The notes: generated from the sequence alone by a model not told the origin. 64,000 nucleotides of DNA from SB11 sp965222995 (GCA_965222995.1 OZ244977.1:3658001-3722000); one strand, 5' to 3'; positions 27,144 through 35,241 are shown, numbered from the stretch's first letter. Made by a program: numbers and translations.

Positions 27144-27155
27144 TGACAGCCATCA
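27144..27155 (-). promoter_or_regulatory. Proximal Crp/Fnr-type site before ccoNO
   Basis: TGAC-AGCC-ATCA, a dyad with the TGA-N6-TCA core of Crp/Fnr operators. It is 22 bp centre-to-centre from a second site at 27165-27178, i.e. on the same helix face. The Crp/Fnr regulator encoded at 32394-33095 is the likely ligand. Confidence 0.6.
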
Positions 27156-27164
27156 AGAAGGTTT

Positions 27165-27178
27165 ATGACTTTTGTCAT
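27165..27178 (-). promoter_or_regulatory. Distal Crp/Fnr-type site before ccoNO
   Basis: ATGAC-TTTT-GTCAT is a perfect 5-4-5 inverted repeat matching the Crp/Fnr operator form. It lies about 110 bp upstream of the ccoNO start codon and two helical turns from the proximal site. Confidence 0.65.
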
Positions 27179-27252
27179 GTTTCTGTTACTATGATTTTGA
27201 GGATGGGTATAATTACATAGATTTAGGAGATAAGAAATAGTAATATTGTGAT

Positions 27253-27621
27253 ATGGGAGAGCTTGAACACAAGGATATTACTGAAAAAATTATTGGTGCG
27301 GCATTTGAAGTGCACAACTATTTGGGTACAGGTTTTCAAAAGGTTATCTACCAAAGAGCATTTGCTTATGAGTTGAAAGAAAAAGGTCTTCTATATGCAA
27401 GAGTAAAAGAGCAACTTATATTTTATAAATATGCTGAAAAGCCTATTGGTAAAAGAAGAGCAGACTTTATTGTTGAGGATAAAATTATGGTAGAGCTAAA
27501 AGCTACTCCAAAACTAGAAACTGTGCATTATGCACAAGGGTTAAATTACCTTAGAGCATATAAAATTGAACATGGGTTATTGATAAACTTTGGAGCAAAA
27601 GCCTTGAGTTTAAACGCTTAA
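27253..27621 (+). CDS. GxxExxY family protein (PD-(D/E)XK nuclease-like)
   Basis: 122 aa. The family hallmark after the opening LEHKDITEKIIGAAFEVHNY is LGTGFQKVIYQRAFAYEL, where the usual Glu of GxxExxY is replaced (GFQKVIY). The later nuclease-like core is present: RADFIVEDKIMVELKA, giving D-x(n)-ELK as in PD-(D/E)XK folds, then YLRAYKIEHGLLINFG. Function in the family is not established. It lies on the plus strand between ccoS and ccoNO, opposite to all its neighbours, which suggests later insertion. It is divergent from ccoNO and convergent with ccoS. Confidence 0.85.
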   Translation: MGELEHKDITEKIIGAAFEVHNYLGTGFQKVIYQRAFAYELKEKGLLYARVKEQLIFYKYAEKPIGKRRADFIVEDKIMVELKATPKLETVHYAQGLNYLRAYKIEHGLLINFGAKALSLNA

Positions 27622-27643
27622 TACTTTCACTTAAAAAATAATC

Positions 27644-27814
27644 CTAATCATCCTTTAAATCCTCTTCATCAGTGTTATCGTCATCGAATAATACACGATA
27701 ACCCGGAGTAACCAAATCATCGTTTTGTCCGCTCTTTACACTCCAAAAAAATGCTCCCAAAAACACTAAGGCTAATAATAAGCTACACCCAATAAGAATA
27801 AATATAACTGTCAT
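27644..27814 (-). CDS. ccoS: CcoS-like cbb3 oxidase maturation protein
   Basis: 56 aa. It begins MTVIFILIGCSLLLALVFLG, a single transmembrane helix of the FixS/CcoS type, followed by AFFWSVKSGQNDDLVTPGYR and an acidic tail (VLFDDDNTDEEDLKDD). The pattern of an aromatic W-x-V-K-S/x-GQ-x-DD-x(n)-P just after the helix is diagnostic for CcoS. CcoS is required for insertion of heme b and copper into the CcoN subunit. It sits 67 bp downstream of ccoI, as in most cco clusters. Confidence 0.88.
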   Translation of the reverse strand: MTVIFILIGCSLLLALVFLGAFFWSVKSGQNDDLVTPGYRVLFDDDNTDEEDLKDD

Positions 27815-27881
27815 TTTATTTTGTATTTAGAAAAAGGTATAAGGTAAAAAGTACTTTATACTAACTACCTTTTACTCACTA

Positions 27882-30308
27882 CTATCTCAACAACTTCAGC
27901 CTCCTTGCATAAATATTGGTTAATCCGGTAGTAAAACTCACTACCGTTATACTACTAAGCGGCATTAAAATAGCAGCTGTTAAAGGTGATAATGTACCCT
28001 GTACTGCGAAAAATAACCCTACAGCATTGTATACTAGCGATAACCCAAAACTACTTTTTATAACGTTTACACATTTTTTAGCAAACTGCATAAAAGTGGG
28101 TAATGTCTTTAGCTCAGAGGCATCTAAAACGGCATCACAAGCAGGAGTAAAATTACTTACTTCATCTGTCAAGGCTATACCTACATCACTTTGTTTTAAA
28201 GCACCTGCATCGTTTAGCCCGTCACCAATCATCATCACATTTTTAGTGTCGTTTTGTAAGCCATTTATAAAATCAAGCTTTTGTTGTGGCTTGCAATTAA
28301 AATGCAAGTTTTCTTTACTAAACCATCGTTGTAAAGCTACTTGCTCACCATTATTATCGCCAGATAATACATGAAGAACATAATCAGTTCTTAAATTTTT
28401 TGTTAATGCGTCAACGCCATCTCTATATTTATTATTAAATGCAAAATATCCTTTCAGGTCATCATTAATACTTACAAATACTTGTGTAAGCGGAGTATCA
28501 AAACCATTAGAAGCAATGGTACTAGCTATACCTACAAAAGTATCGCTGCCAATTTGGATAGTACTTCCCTCGACCTCTCCCGCAATTCCTTTACCTGCAA
28601 CTTCATTACAAGTAGTTGTTTCAGCTTTTGGGTTAAGATTTAAGTATTCATAAATACTCCTGCTTAGTGGATGCGAACTGTTTTTTACTGTTGCTGCCAC
28701 CCACTCTTTTTCATAATCATTTAAAACACCCGTGAAGGTTATTTCCTGACTATTATTTTGAGTAAGCGTACCTGTTTTATCAAATACAACATGGTTTATT
28801 TGAGCCATTTGCTCTACCACATTGGCATTTTTAAGGTACATTTTGTTTTTACCTAAAATACGAAGTGCATTCCCTAACGTAAATGGCGTTGATAATGCTA
28901 AAGCACAAGGACAAGCCACAATAAGTATTGCAGTAAATGCACCCCATGCTTTTGCACTATCACCTACAAACAGCCAAACTAAAGCTATAGTTATTGCTAA
29001 ACTTAGCAATGCAATTGTAAAATATTTACTCACCTTATCAGAAAAGCTTACTAATCGGCTTTTATCTCTTTTGGTAAAGGCTTCGTTATTCCATAATTGG
29101 GTTAAATAGCTCTGCGATACTTCTTTTACTACTTCCACTTCTATTGCCGCCCCTAATTGCCTTCCTCCGGCATACACCATCTCACCTAGTACTTTATCTA
29201 TGGGGCGGGTTTCACCCGTTACAAAACTGTAGTCTATACTAGAGCTACCCCTCATTAGTATTCCATCAGCCGGAATTAACTCATTATGCCTTATTAGTAA
29301 TCTGTCTCCTTTTTTTATCTGCCCTGCGGGGATGGCTTTCTCTTTACCATTTACAATAGTGGTTACTGCTAGTGGGAAATATGATTTATAATCACGCTCG
29401 AAAGAAAGGAAGTTATAAGTACGGGTTTGGAACCATTTACCTATTAAAAGAAAGAAAATCAGTCCCGCTAAAGTATCAAAATAACCTGCCCCTGTTTGTG
29501 AGATTATTTCATATAAACTTCTGCCTGCTAGTGTAATAATCCCTAATGCCAAGGGCACATCTATATTAATGTACTTTTGGCGGATGCTTTGCCACGCAGA
29601 GGTAATATACCCCCAGTCGCTATACACTAACACAGGTATAGATAATACTATATTGAGAATACTAAAAAGTAGCGGGAAGTTTTGCCTTGAATAAGCATCA
29701 AAACCAAAATACTCAGGGAAGCTTAGTAGCATAATATTGCCAAAGCAAAAACCTGCTACAGCAATTTTTTTCACCAAGGTATTCTGGTTGCTCTTATCGT
29801 TCTTTTTTACAACATCGTTAAGGCTTATTAGTGGCTCATAACCAATAGAACTAAGCAAAACAACCAGTTGCTTTAAGTTAGTTTCATTGGGCTTGAAAAC
29901 CACATTTATTTGTTTGCGTACAAAGTCTACCCGTGAGCTTGTAACCCCTTCATTTAGCCTATACAACTTCTCTAATAACCAAATACAAGAACTACAATGT
30001 ACAGAAGGTATATAGAAAGTAACACGTGCTGTATCGCCATCATTAAAATCAAGTACTTGCTCTTGTATTTCTGGCAAGTCTAAAAAAGCATATTTACTCT
30101 CTTGTATTTGCGCTTTTTGGCTATTACCGGGTGTTTGCTCTATGTTATAATAGTTACACAGATTATTTTGCTGCAAAATGCTGTACACAGTTTTGCAGCC
30201 ATCACAGCAAAAAGATTTTTCTTCAAACACAATACTGCCCCCTGTAATAGTATCACCACAGTGAAAGCATTTTTGTGTTGTTGAGGTATGTGCAGAGGCT
30301 TGAGACAT
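27882..30308 (-). CDS. ccoI: Copper-exporting P1B-type ATPase CcoI (FixI)
   Basis: About 808 aa. I use the ATG at 30308 (MSQASAHTSTTQKCFHCGD); a GTG at 30341 would overlap the preceding gene. The N-terminus has a Cys-rich metal-binding segment (CFHCGD, CCDGCKTVY) and an HMA-like domain with HCSSCIWLLEKL. Then come about eight transmembrane helices, the metal-transport motif CPCALALSTPFTLG (near residue 464), the phosphorylated Asp in DKTGTLTQN (near 511), the HP motif in NSSHPLSRSIYEY and the hinge GDGLNDAGALKQSDVG. CcoI exports copper to the periplasm for the CuB centre of cbb3 oxidase. It is the third gene of the usp-coiled coil-ccoI-ccoS run. Confidence 0.94.
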   Translation of the reverse strand: MSQASAHTSTTQKCFHCGDTITGGSIVFEEKSFCCDGCKTVYSILQQNNLCNYYNIEQTPGNSQKAQIQESKYAFLDLPEIQEQVLDFNDGDTARVTFYIPSVHCSSCIWLLEKLYRLNEGVTSSRVDFVRKQINVVFKPNETNLKQLVVLLSSIGYEPLISLNDVVKKNDKSNQNTLVKKIAVAGFCFGNIMLLSFPEYFGFDAYSRQNFPLLFSILNIVLSIPVLVYSDWGYITSAWQSIRQKYINIDVPLALGIITLAGRSLYEIISQTGAGYFDTLAGLIFFLLIGKWFQTRTYNFLSFERDYKSYFPLAVTTIVNGKEKAIPAGQIKKGDRLLIRHNELIPADGILMRGSSSIDYSFVTGETRPIDKVLGEMVYAGGRQLGAAIEVEVVKEVSQSYLTQLWNNEAFTKRDKSRLVSFSDKVSKYFTIALLSLAITIALVWLFVGDSAKAWGAFTAILIVACPCALALSTPFTLGNALRILGKNKMYLKNANVVEQMAQINHVVFDKTGTLTQNNSQEITFTGVLNDYEKEWVAATVKNSSHPLSRSIYEYLNLNPKAETTTCNEVAGKGIAGEVEGSTIQIGSDTFVGIASTIASNGFDTPLTQVFVSINDDLKGYFAFNNKYRDGVDALTKNLRTDYVLHVLSGDNNGEQVALQRWFSKENLHFNCKPQQKLDFINGLQNDTKNVMMIGDGLNDAGALKQSDVGIALTDEVSNFTPACDAVLDASELKTLPTFMQFAKKCVNVIKSSFGLSLVYNAVGLFFAVQGTLSPLTAAILMPLSSITVVSFTTGLTNIYARRLKLLR

Positions 30309-30331
30309 AGGGTTGTTTATAAAAAGAGATG

Positions 30332-30727
30332 TTACATCCACTCGCTTAAAAAGCGATTGAAGTTATTTTTCATCTCGTTATATAGCTCTGTGTAACGGTT
30401 TACCTCGTTAGTAATTGCATCGTTATTCTCAAACAAAACATGGTCTATTGCTACCGGATGCTCCTTGGCATAACCTGCTAAATTTTGCTCATGTAAGTTT
30501 ATTTTATGACGCAACTCGTCATTTACTTCCAGTTGGCGAATAAACTGATTTTGAAATTGCTCTATACCGGCAGTAACTTCTGTTTTTGTGTTTTTTGTAG
30601 CTAATTCTTCTAAACGATGCTTAAATATCTCTATCTCTTGTTTGTAAAAACTTAATTGGTTTAAGTGTAACTTATTATCAAAATGAAGCTCGTCAATATG
30701 TTTACGTTGTTGCTTAGCTGTTGCCAT
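30332..30727 (-). CDS. Coiled-coil protein in the ccoI operon, function unknown
   Basis: 131 aa, hydrophilic, without signal peptide or membrane segment. It is almost entirely helical with heptad-like stretches (NKLHLNQLSFYKQEIEIFKH, IEQFQNQFIRQLEVNDELRH, VNRYTELYNEMKNNFNRFL). No domain is recognised. It starts 18 bp after the universal stress protein gene and ends 23 bp before ccoI, so it should be made under the same low-oxygen control. It could act as an accessory factor or a stress-related protein; this is context only. Confidence 0.75.
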   Translation of the reverse strand: MATAKQQRKHIDELHFDNKLHLNQLSFYKQEIEIFKHRLEELATKNTKTEVTAGIEQFQNQFIRQLEVNDELRHKINLHEQNLAGYAKEHPVAIDHVLFENNDAITNEVNRYTELYNEMKNNFNRFLSEWM

Positions 30728-30745
30728 AATATATAATTTTAGATT

Positions 30746-31567
30746 TTAATTTTTTGTAAAAAACAAAGGTTGTACTGCCCAGTCTTTTCGTACTCCTCCT
30801 TTGGCATTATGTGGTATATTTAAGTTGCTACCCACTACCACCATAGCATCGGTATTTTTGCGTGTAAAGTCTAATACACTACCTATATTTTCACCTGCAA
30901 TCTTCATAAATGCCACATTAGGTATATGAAGTTTTGCATACTGCATTAGCAGTTTATCTTCATACTGCTCTCTACCATTACTATACATAGTTGAAAGTAT
31001 GGTTACATTTTTCTCTTTTAGCAGGAATGAAAGCGTATAATTAAAATCTTTTATTGCTTTCATTGATGAAGGTTGCCCGTCAAACACCAAAAAAATGTCT
31101 TTTATATTTTGGGTATTATCTGGTATTACCAAAACAGGGCAATGTAAATTGTTATGTATAGCTGATAATGAATCTCTGTTTTCTAATTTTTCAGCAGTAC
31201 CGGTATTACAAACCAGCATATCTGCAAAAAGACTCTCTTCCGATAAATCTTTTAAAAGCTTGGGGTTGTCGAAATATAAACGAGGCTGAACATTATTAAC
31301 TTTTAATAGTGCTAACAGTTCTTTTTTTTGTGGTGGTGATAATGCTGAATTGCCTACAATTTTCTCAAAAATATCTACATAAGAGTATTCAATATGCAAA
31401 GGCTGATTGGTATTGAATACTTTTGATAAATCAGTATCAAATAATTCTTGATGAAAAAGGGTAACTACAAGGTCTTTAGGGCGAAAAACAGCTTTTAACG
31501 CAAAATTTGATAATTGCTGTAAGCTCGGACTGGAGTCCATTAATAGTATAATCTTGCGTTGAGGCAT
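30746..31567 (-). CDS. Universal stress protein (two-domain UspA family)
   Basis: 273 aa with a Usp-like repeat architecture. The N-terminal half begins RKIILLMDSSPSLQQLSNFA. The C-terminal half has FLVFDGQPSSMKAIKDFNYT and the ATP-binding-like end AMVVVGSNLNIPHNAKGG. The usual G-2x-G-9x-G(S/T) is only partly kept (VVGSNLN...), so nucleotide binding is uncertain. The gene begins a probable operon with the coiled-coil gene, ccoI and ccoS. A Crp/Fnr-type site lies 42 bp before its start. Confidence 0.85.
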   Translation of the reverse strand: MPQRKIILLMDSSPSLQQLSNFALKAVFRPKDLVVTLFHQELFDTDLSKVFNTNQPLHIEYSYVDIFEKIVGNSALSPPQKKELLALLKVNNVQPRLYFDNPKLLKDLSEESLFADMLVCNTGTAEKLENRDSLSAIHNNLHCPVLVIPDNTQNIKDIFLVFDGQPSSMKAIKDFNYTLSFLLKEKNVTILSTMYSNGREQYEDKLLMQYAKLHIPNVAFMKIAGENIGSVLDFTRKNTDAMVVVGSNLNIPHNAKGGVRKDWAVQPLFFTKN

Positions 31568-31578
31568 AATTTCAACAA

Positions 31579-31586
31579 CAAAATTA
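31579..31586 (-). promoter_or_regulatory. -7 element of the usp-ccoI operon (TAATTTTG)
   Basis: This is an exact TAnnTTTG match on the minus strand, about 11 bases before the usp start codon. The centre of the Crp/Fnr-type site at 31609-31622 is 36.5 bases upstream of its last G, the same spacing as at ccoNO. Confidence 0.6.
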
Positions 31587-31608
31587 TTTGCAACATCATT
31601 GTTTAACT

Positions 31609-31622
31609 ATGACTTACATCAT
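31609..31622 (-). promoter_or_regulatory. Crp/Fnr-type site before the usp-ccoI operon
   Basis: ATGAC-TTAC-ATCAT is a dyad of the same type as those before ccoNO, with a single mismatch between the arms. Its predicted position near -40 fits activation by a Crp/Fnr regulator. Confidence 0.6.
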
Positions 31623-31636
31623 GTTTTAATATGATG

Positions 31637-32383
31637 TTAAAGATTATTTTCTACTAGTCTATCAAATAACCTTTTCACCTGTAAGTCACCAAAACCATAA
31701 ATACTTTCTTTACTGTTAAACTCCTGAAAAACTTTGCCAAAGTTATCTTTGCCATGCTTTTTAATTATTTCCAGTAGTTTCATGTCCAAAGTGCTTAGCT
31801 CTCCTTCATTTTTGGGAATCCTTTCACTATGAGCTTTTATGGCTAATGGTACAAAGGGAAAGTTTTGCCCTATTTTATTTCCTTCAGCTTTTAGCAAATC
31901 AATATTATCATTTGTATACAGGTGCCAAAGTGTTGCAAAGCTTTGTAACTGGCTTTTCGATAGCTCTACTCTTGTATTATATACTTTTATAAGTTGCTCC
32001 TTATCCATACCACCAAAACCATATTGCATACTTCCTACAGGTAGCACCAAAAAAGCTTTAATTTGCTTTTTAGCTAATAAGCTACATACAAACCACAAGT
32101 TCGTTTGACAAAACAAATCTTTTTCAAACCAGAGGTTTACTATTAATTGAGGCTTAATTTCTGAAATAGATAAAAACTGTGGTGCTACTCTTTTTTGATA
32201 GTCCTCTATGCTCTCATCGTACGTGTTAGAAATATACTTTGCCCTATTTGCTAAAAACTCTTGTAAGTTATCTCCCCCTAGATTACCCTCAACAAGGCAT
32301 TCCCTTGCAACTAATAATTCACCTGAAAGATTTTTGGGGAATTGATAGCTTAAAGAATCACCATTGAGTATATGATACTCCAT
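31637..32383 (-). CDS. DUF1835 domain protein
   Basis: 248 aa from the ATG at 32383 (MEYHILNGDSLSYQFP). The opening matches DUF1835: a strand-loop HILNGDSL, then ELLVARECLVEGNLGG, the alternation typical of a nucleotide-hydrolase-like or HipA-like fold of unknown role. Later parts include QLIVNLWFEKDLFCQTNLWF and SFATLWHLYTNDN. It follows the Crp/Fnr gene by 10 bp, so the two are probably in one operon. Function is not known. Confidence 0.85.
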   Translation of the reverse strand: MEYHILNGDSLSYQFPKNLSGELLVARECLVEGNLGGDNLQEFLANRAKYISNTYDESIEDYQKRVAPQFLSISEIKPQLIVNLWFEKDLFCQTNLWFVCSLLAKKQIKAFLVLPVGSMQYGFGGMDKEQLIKVYNTRVELSKSQLQSFATLWHLYTNDNIDLLKAEGNKIGQNFPFVPLAIKAHSERIPKNEGELSTLDMKLLEIIKKHGKDNFGKVFQEFNSKESIYGFGDLQVKRLFDRLVENNL

Positions 32384-32393
32384 ATAGATTGAA

Positions 32394-33095
32394 TTATGGG
32401 TTTGCCAACCTTTGAAGCTTAGGAATATCAAGCAGGCGGATTTTTTTACCTTCAAATTTCACTAAACCATCACTTTTAAATTCAGATAGTAAGCGAATTA
32501 GTGTTTCGGTAGCAGTACCCACAATATTTGCTATATCTTCTCTTGGCAGCGTAATATCTATTAAGTTATCCCCGCTATTCCCTTCATCAAAAGTTTCATG
32601 CAAAAGTAAAAGAGTATCAGCCAATCGCTCTCTCACATTCTTTTGTGCCATACTTTGTATTCTTTCATTGGCTATACCCACCTCATGACAAAGGCTTCTC
32701 AGCAATGCACGACTAAGTTTCGGGTTATTATCCAACATTTCAAAGAAAGAATCTCGTGGGATAAAACAAGTAGTGCTTTCTTCTATTGCGGTTGCAGACA
32801 CACTATATTTTTCATCAGCTATTAAAGCTCTGTACCCTATAAAGTCTCCCGCCTTTCCAAAATGTATTATCTGCTCTTTACCGTCTATACCCGTTTTATA
32901 AATTTTTATTTTGCCTTTATTTACACAAAATAATCCTAAGGGACGGCTATCCTCAAAAAAAATATCCTGCCCTTTCTTATAGGTATAACAAGACTTTGCT
33001 TCAGAAATAAACTCTAATTGCTCAGCAGTAGCATGTTGCATAAAAGAATGATTTCTAGTATCACAATCTTTACAGTGAAGGCAAGCGTTAATCAT
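32394..33095 (-). CDS. Crp/Fnr-family transcription regulator with N-terminal Cys cluster
   Basis: 233 aa: N-terminal ACLHCKDCDTR, three closely spaced cysteines that recall the FeS-binding Cys of Fnr, although a fourth Cys ligand is not obvious (C near the middle of the cNMP fold in STTCFIPRD is a candidate). Then a cyclic-nucleotide-binding-like beta roll (FCVNKGKIKIYKTGIDGKEQ, HFGKAGDFIGYRALIADEKY), a dimerisation helix and a winged helix with recognition helix REDIANIVGTATETLIRLLS. It is the best candidate for the factor that binds the TGAC-N4-RTCA sites in the cco region. Whether it senses oxygen through an iron-sulfur cluster is inference. Confidence 0.93.
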   Translation of the reverse strand: MINACLHCKDCDTRNHSFMQHATAEQLEFISEAKSCYTYKKGQDIFFEDSRPLGLFCVNKGKIKIYKTGIDGKEQIIHFGKAGDFIGYRALIADEKYSVSATAIEESTTCFIPRDSFFEMLDNNPKLSRALLRSLCHEVGIANERIQSMAQKNVRERLADTLLLLHETFDEGNSGDNLIDITLPREDIANIVGTATETLIRLLSEFKSDGLVKFEGKKIRLLDIPKLQRLANP

Positions 33096-33100
33096 TGCTA

Positions 33101-33108
33101 CAAAGATA
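33101..33108 (-). promoter_or_regulatory. -7 element of the crp/fnr-like gene (TATCTTTG)
   Basis: An exact TAnnTTTG match on the minus strand; only five bases (TAGCA) separate it from the ATG. The mRNA should be almost leaderless. No Crp/Fnr-type dyad is seen here, so there is no sign of autoregulation. Confidence 0.55.
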
Positions 33109-33180
33109 TAATTTATTAAAAAAAAGGATATGGTTTTTAGCTAATCATAATTAAATATGTTTCAGTATCAACCTTGAATA

Positions 33181-34119
33181 TTATTTATGTAATCTACTTT
33201 CTTTTTTTAACTCTGCCTTCATCTCTCGCATTTTTATTACACTGTCTAAAACATATTGCCGTTCTAATATCAAAGGCATTTGGGGTTTTATTTCATAAAC
33301 TAAGGTATCGGTAGTCATGTCAAGAGCCTTTGGGTTTTCAGGTAGTTTATGCCAAGGAGGTTCTTCATCAAATTTGTAACTGCCAAAAATTAATACAGGT
33401 GTGCCGTATGCATGTATTTTTACTTGTGTGGAATCTAGCTTCCATTGCTCAGCCCAGTAATACAGCCATTTTGCATCTTCCTCATATAAACGCATACAAG
33501 CGTGGCTCGCAGGATACCCCGGCAGCTCGTATTGATGCAATGATACCCCTCTAAAATTATCCAAATTAAAATACCAGTTCAATACCCATGATGAATCATC
33601 AGTACTTAATGTTCTTTTGGCTTTCCAGTTGGTATGAAATAGGCCTGTAGGTGTTGGCGTACTTTTTTTGCCCATACTTGTGGCTCCCCATCTTGTTTGT
33701 TTTCCGTTTTCGTAAGTTGCAAAAGCCTGGGCAGGGTAAGAAATTAAGAGTATTTGCTTCACTGAATCTAACAGCGGGATGCTATCAGGAAATGGAGAAT
33801 AATACTTCAAATTAGCCAAAAAGGTATCGGGAATTGCTAACAATTTAGCTTTATAAACTTTTGATGAATCAATGCGGTTAATAGTAAGAATTGTTTTTAG
33901 TTGTGTGGTATCAAAAAATTTGGCTACTCTAACAATAGAGTCTTTATTTTTTATCGCGTAGTATTTTATTTCTAAAGGTTTTTTGGGAGGTATTGTGTCT
34001 TTTTTAACAGTACTTTTTTTAGGAACAGCTTTTTCTTTTTTGGCTTCATGTGGTTTGGGTTCTTCTTTGCACCCATAACCGAGGCAAACAACTAAAAGAA
34101 GAATAGGCAGTATTTTCAT
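33181..34119 (-). CDS. L,D-transpeptidase (YkuD) lipoprotein
   Basis: About 312 aa. The start could be ATG 34119 or 34125. A lipoprotein signal peptide (MKILPILLLVVCLGYGCKEE) has lipobox LGYGC. A Lys/Pro-rich linker follows (KKEKAVPKKSTVKKDTIPPK). The catalytic domain carries the motif SHACMRLYEEDA (Cys near 205), a variant of the usual SHGCIRL in YkuD enzymes that cross-link or modify peptidoglycan. The protein should be anchored by lipid in the periplasm. The C-terminal 60 residues are charged. It is divergent from the AraC gene. Confidence 0.9.
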   Translation of the reverse strand: MKILPILLLVVCLGYGCKEEPKPHEAKKEKAVPKKSTVKKDTIPPKKPLEIKYYAIKNKDSIVRVAKFFDTTQLKTILTINRIDSSKVYKAKLLAIPDTFLANLKYYSPFPDSIPLLDSVKQILLISYPAQAFATYENGKQTRWGATSMGKKSTPTPTGLFHTNWKAKRTLSTDDSSWVLNWYFNLDNFRGVSLHQYELPGYPASHACMRLYEEDAKWLYYWAEQWKLDSTQVKIHAYGTPVLIFGSYKFDEEPPWHKLPENPKALDMTTDTLVYEIKPQMPLILERQYVLDSVIKMREMKAELKKESRLHK

Positions 34120-34201
34120 TAACATCTAAAAAAAGTAATACCATTTACAAACCAATAGTAGTGCCAAACACAAATTTTTTATAAGAGATTGCAGTACTAT
34201 T

Positions 34202-34209
34202 TATATTTG
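34202..34209 (+). promoter_or_regulatory. -7 element of AraC-family gene (TATATTTG)
   Basis: An exact TAnnTTTG match. The ATG of the regulator at 34213 follows after only three bases (TAT), which supports both the chosen start and a near-leaderless mRNA. Confidence 0.55.
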
Positions 34210-34212
34210 TAT

Positions 34213-35241
34213 ATGCCTTCTAACCCTTTGGATATAGTTAGAATATTATTGGTTTTTGTAGGGGTAACCATATCCTTGTTACTCACCTTTTTACCCTCTG
34301 GAAAAAGGAAGCAGAACAGAGTTTTAGCCTTGTTTCTTTTTTTAGTTTCATGGCACATGCTTGCCATTTTAGCTGTGGATTATAATTTTCTTAAAGGCTA
34401 CCAGTATTTACCATTAGCTTTAATGTTTTTATATGCACCATTGTTATGCTTGCATATATTTCTATCATTAGGGAAAACTATTCCTAGAAATTGGTGGCTC
34501 CATACTGTCCCCTTTATTACCGCCCTGGTTTTTTACCTCTTCAACCCGTCTCCGCAGCCCTTGTACTTTATAGTTTTTGGTATACAGCTTTATACTTATT
34601 TTATAATCACATTTAAACTGGTAATTAACGCTCAAACTGAAAGAGGAATCAAGCCTAATACCGTTGTTTGGAGTAAGTTTTTGCTAGTTAGTTTCGGAGC
34701 CATTTGGTTTACTGTATTTATAGACCAAATTGGTGAAGGAATAGGTATTGGAGAGATTACCACCTTCTCTGGAAAGGCCTCTTTCATCGGGTTAATGGTA
34801 TTTTTTGTGGGAATTATTTATTTCGCCATGTCTCAGCCCGACTTATTTTTAAATGTAAAAGTGCTACGTTCTAACCAAGAACAAAAGGGTGAAGTTGTTT
34901 TAAGCAGTGACGAGAAGCTACACCTAAAACAACTGAAGAAACTATTTGAGGAAGATAAGATATACCGCCAAGATGATTTAGACAGAACTATCATAGCCAA
35001 TAAATTAAAAGTTACTCCTCAATTATTATCAGAGCTGGTAAACAAAACCTATAAAATGGGCCTACCCGATTTGATTAACAGCTATAGAATAGGAGAAGCA
35101 AAACAAATACTACAAACTGACGCTAAAACAAGCATTAAAGAAATTTACTTTGATGTAGGCTTTAATTCTCGCTCTGCTTTTAATACTGCCTTCAAAAAAT
35201 TTACCGATAAAACACCCAGCGAATTTAAAAACAACATTTAA
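34213..35241 (+). CDS. Membrane-bound AraC-family regulator
   Basis: 342 aa from ATG 34213. About seven N-terminal transmembrane helices (for example IVRILLVFVGVTISLLLTFL and MFLYAPLLCLHIFLSL) end near residue 220 and are followed by a cytosolic AraC HTH domain: LKVTPQLLSELVNKTYKMGL and IKEIYFDVGFNSRSAFNTAF, then FTDKTPSEFKNN. This 7TM-AraC layout is common in Bacteroidota; the membrane part presumably senses a ligand or membrane state. It is followed by a terminator and a gene for a secreted protein with a HEELH motif. Confidence 0.92.
   Translation: MPSNPLDIVRILLVFVGVTISLLLTFLPSGKRKQNRVLALFLFLVSWHMLAILAVDYNFLKGYQYLPLALMFLYAPLLCLHIFLSLGKTIPRNWWLHTVPFITALVFYLFNPSPQPLYFIVFGIQLYTYFIITFKLVINAQTERGIKPNTVVWSKFLLVSFGAIWFTVFIDQIGEGIGIGEITTFSGKASFIGLMVFFVGIIYFAMSQPDLFLNVKVLRSNQEQKGEVVLSSDEKLHLKQLKKLFEEDKIYRQDDLDRTIIANKLKVTPQLLSELVNKTYKMGLPDLINSYRIGEAKQILQTDAKTSIKEIYFDVGFNSRSAFNTAFKKFTDKTPSEFKNNI

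Noticed and set aside
26944..27156. ccoNO starting at 27156
   Set aside because: The additional 32 residues are not homologous to CcoN and would cover the proximal Fnr-type site; ATG 27060 begins the normal N-terminus.
27916..28374. 152-codon open frame opposite ccoI
   Set aside because: It is a shadow of ccoI; the real gene has all P-type ATPase motifs.
31617..31636. CATCAT...ATGATG inverted repeat as terminator of the DUF1835 gene
   Set aside because: Six AT-rich pairs with no T-tail; overlaps the Crp/Fnr-type site, which explains half of it.
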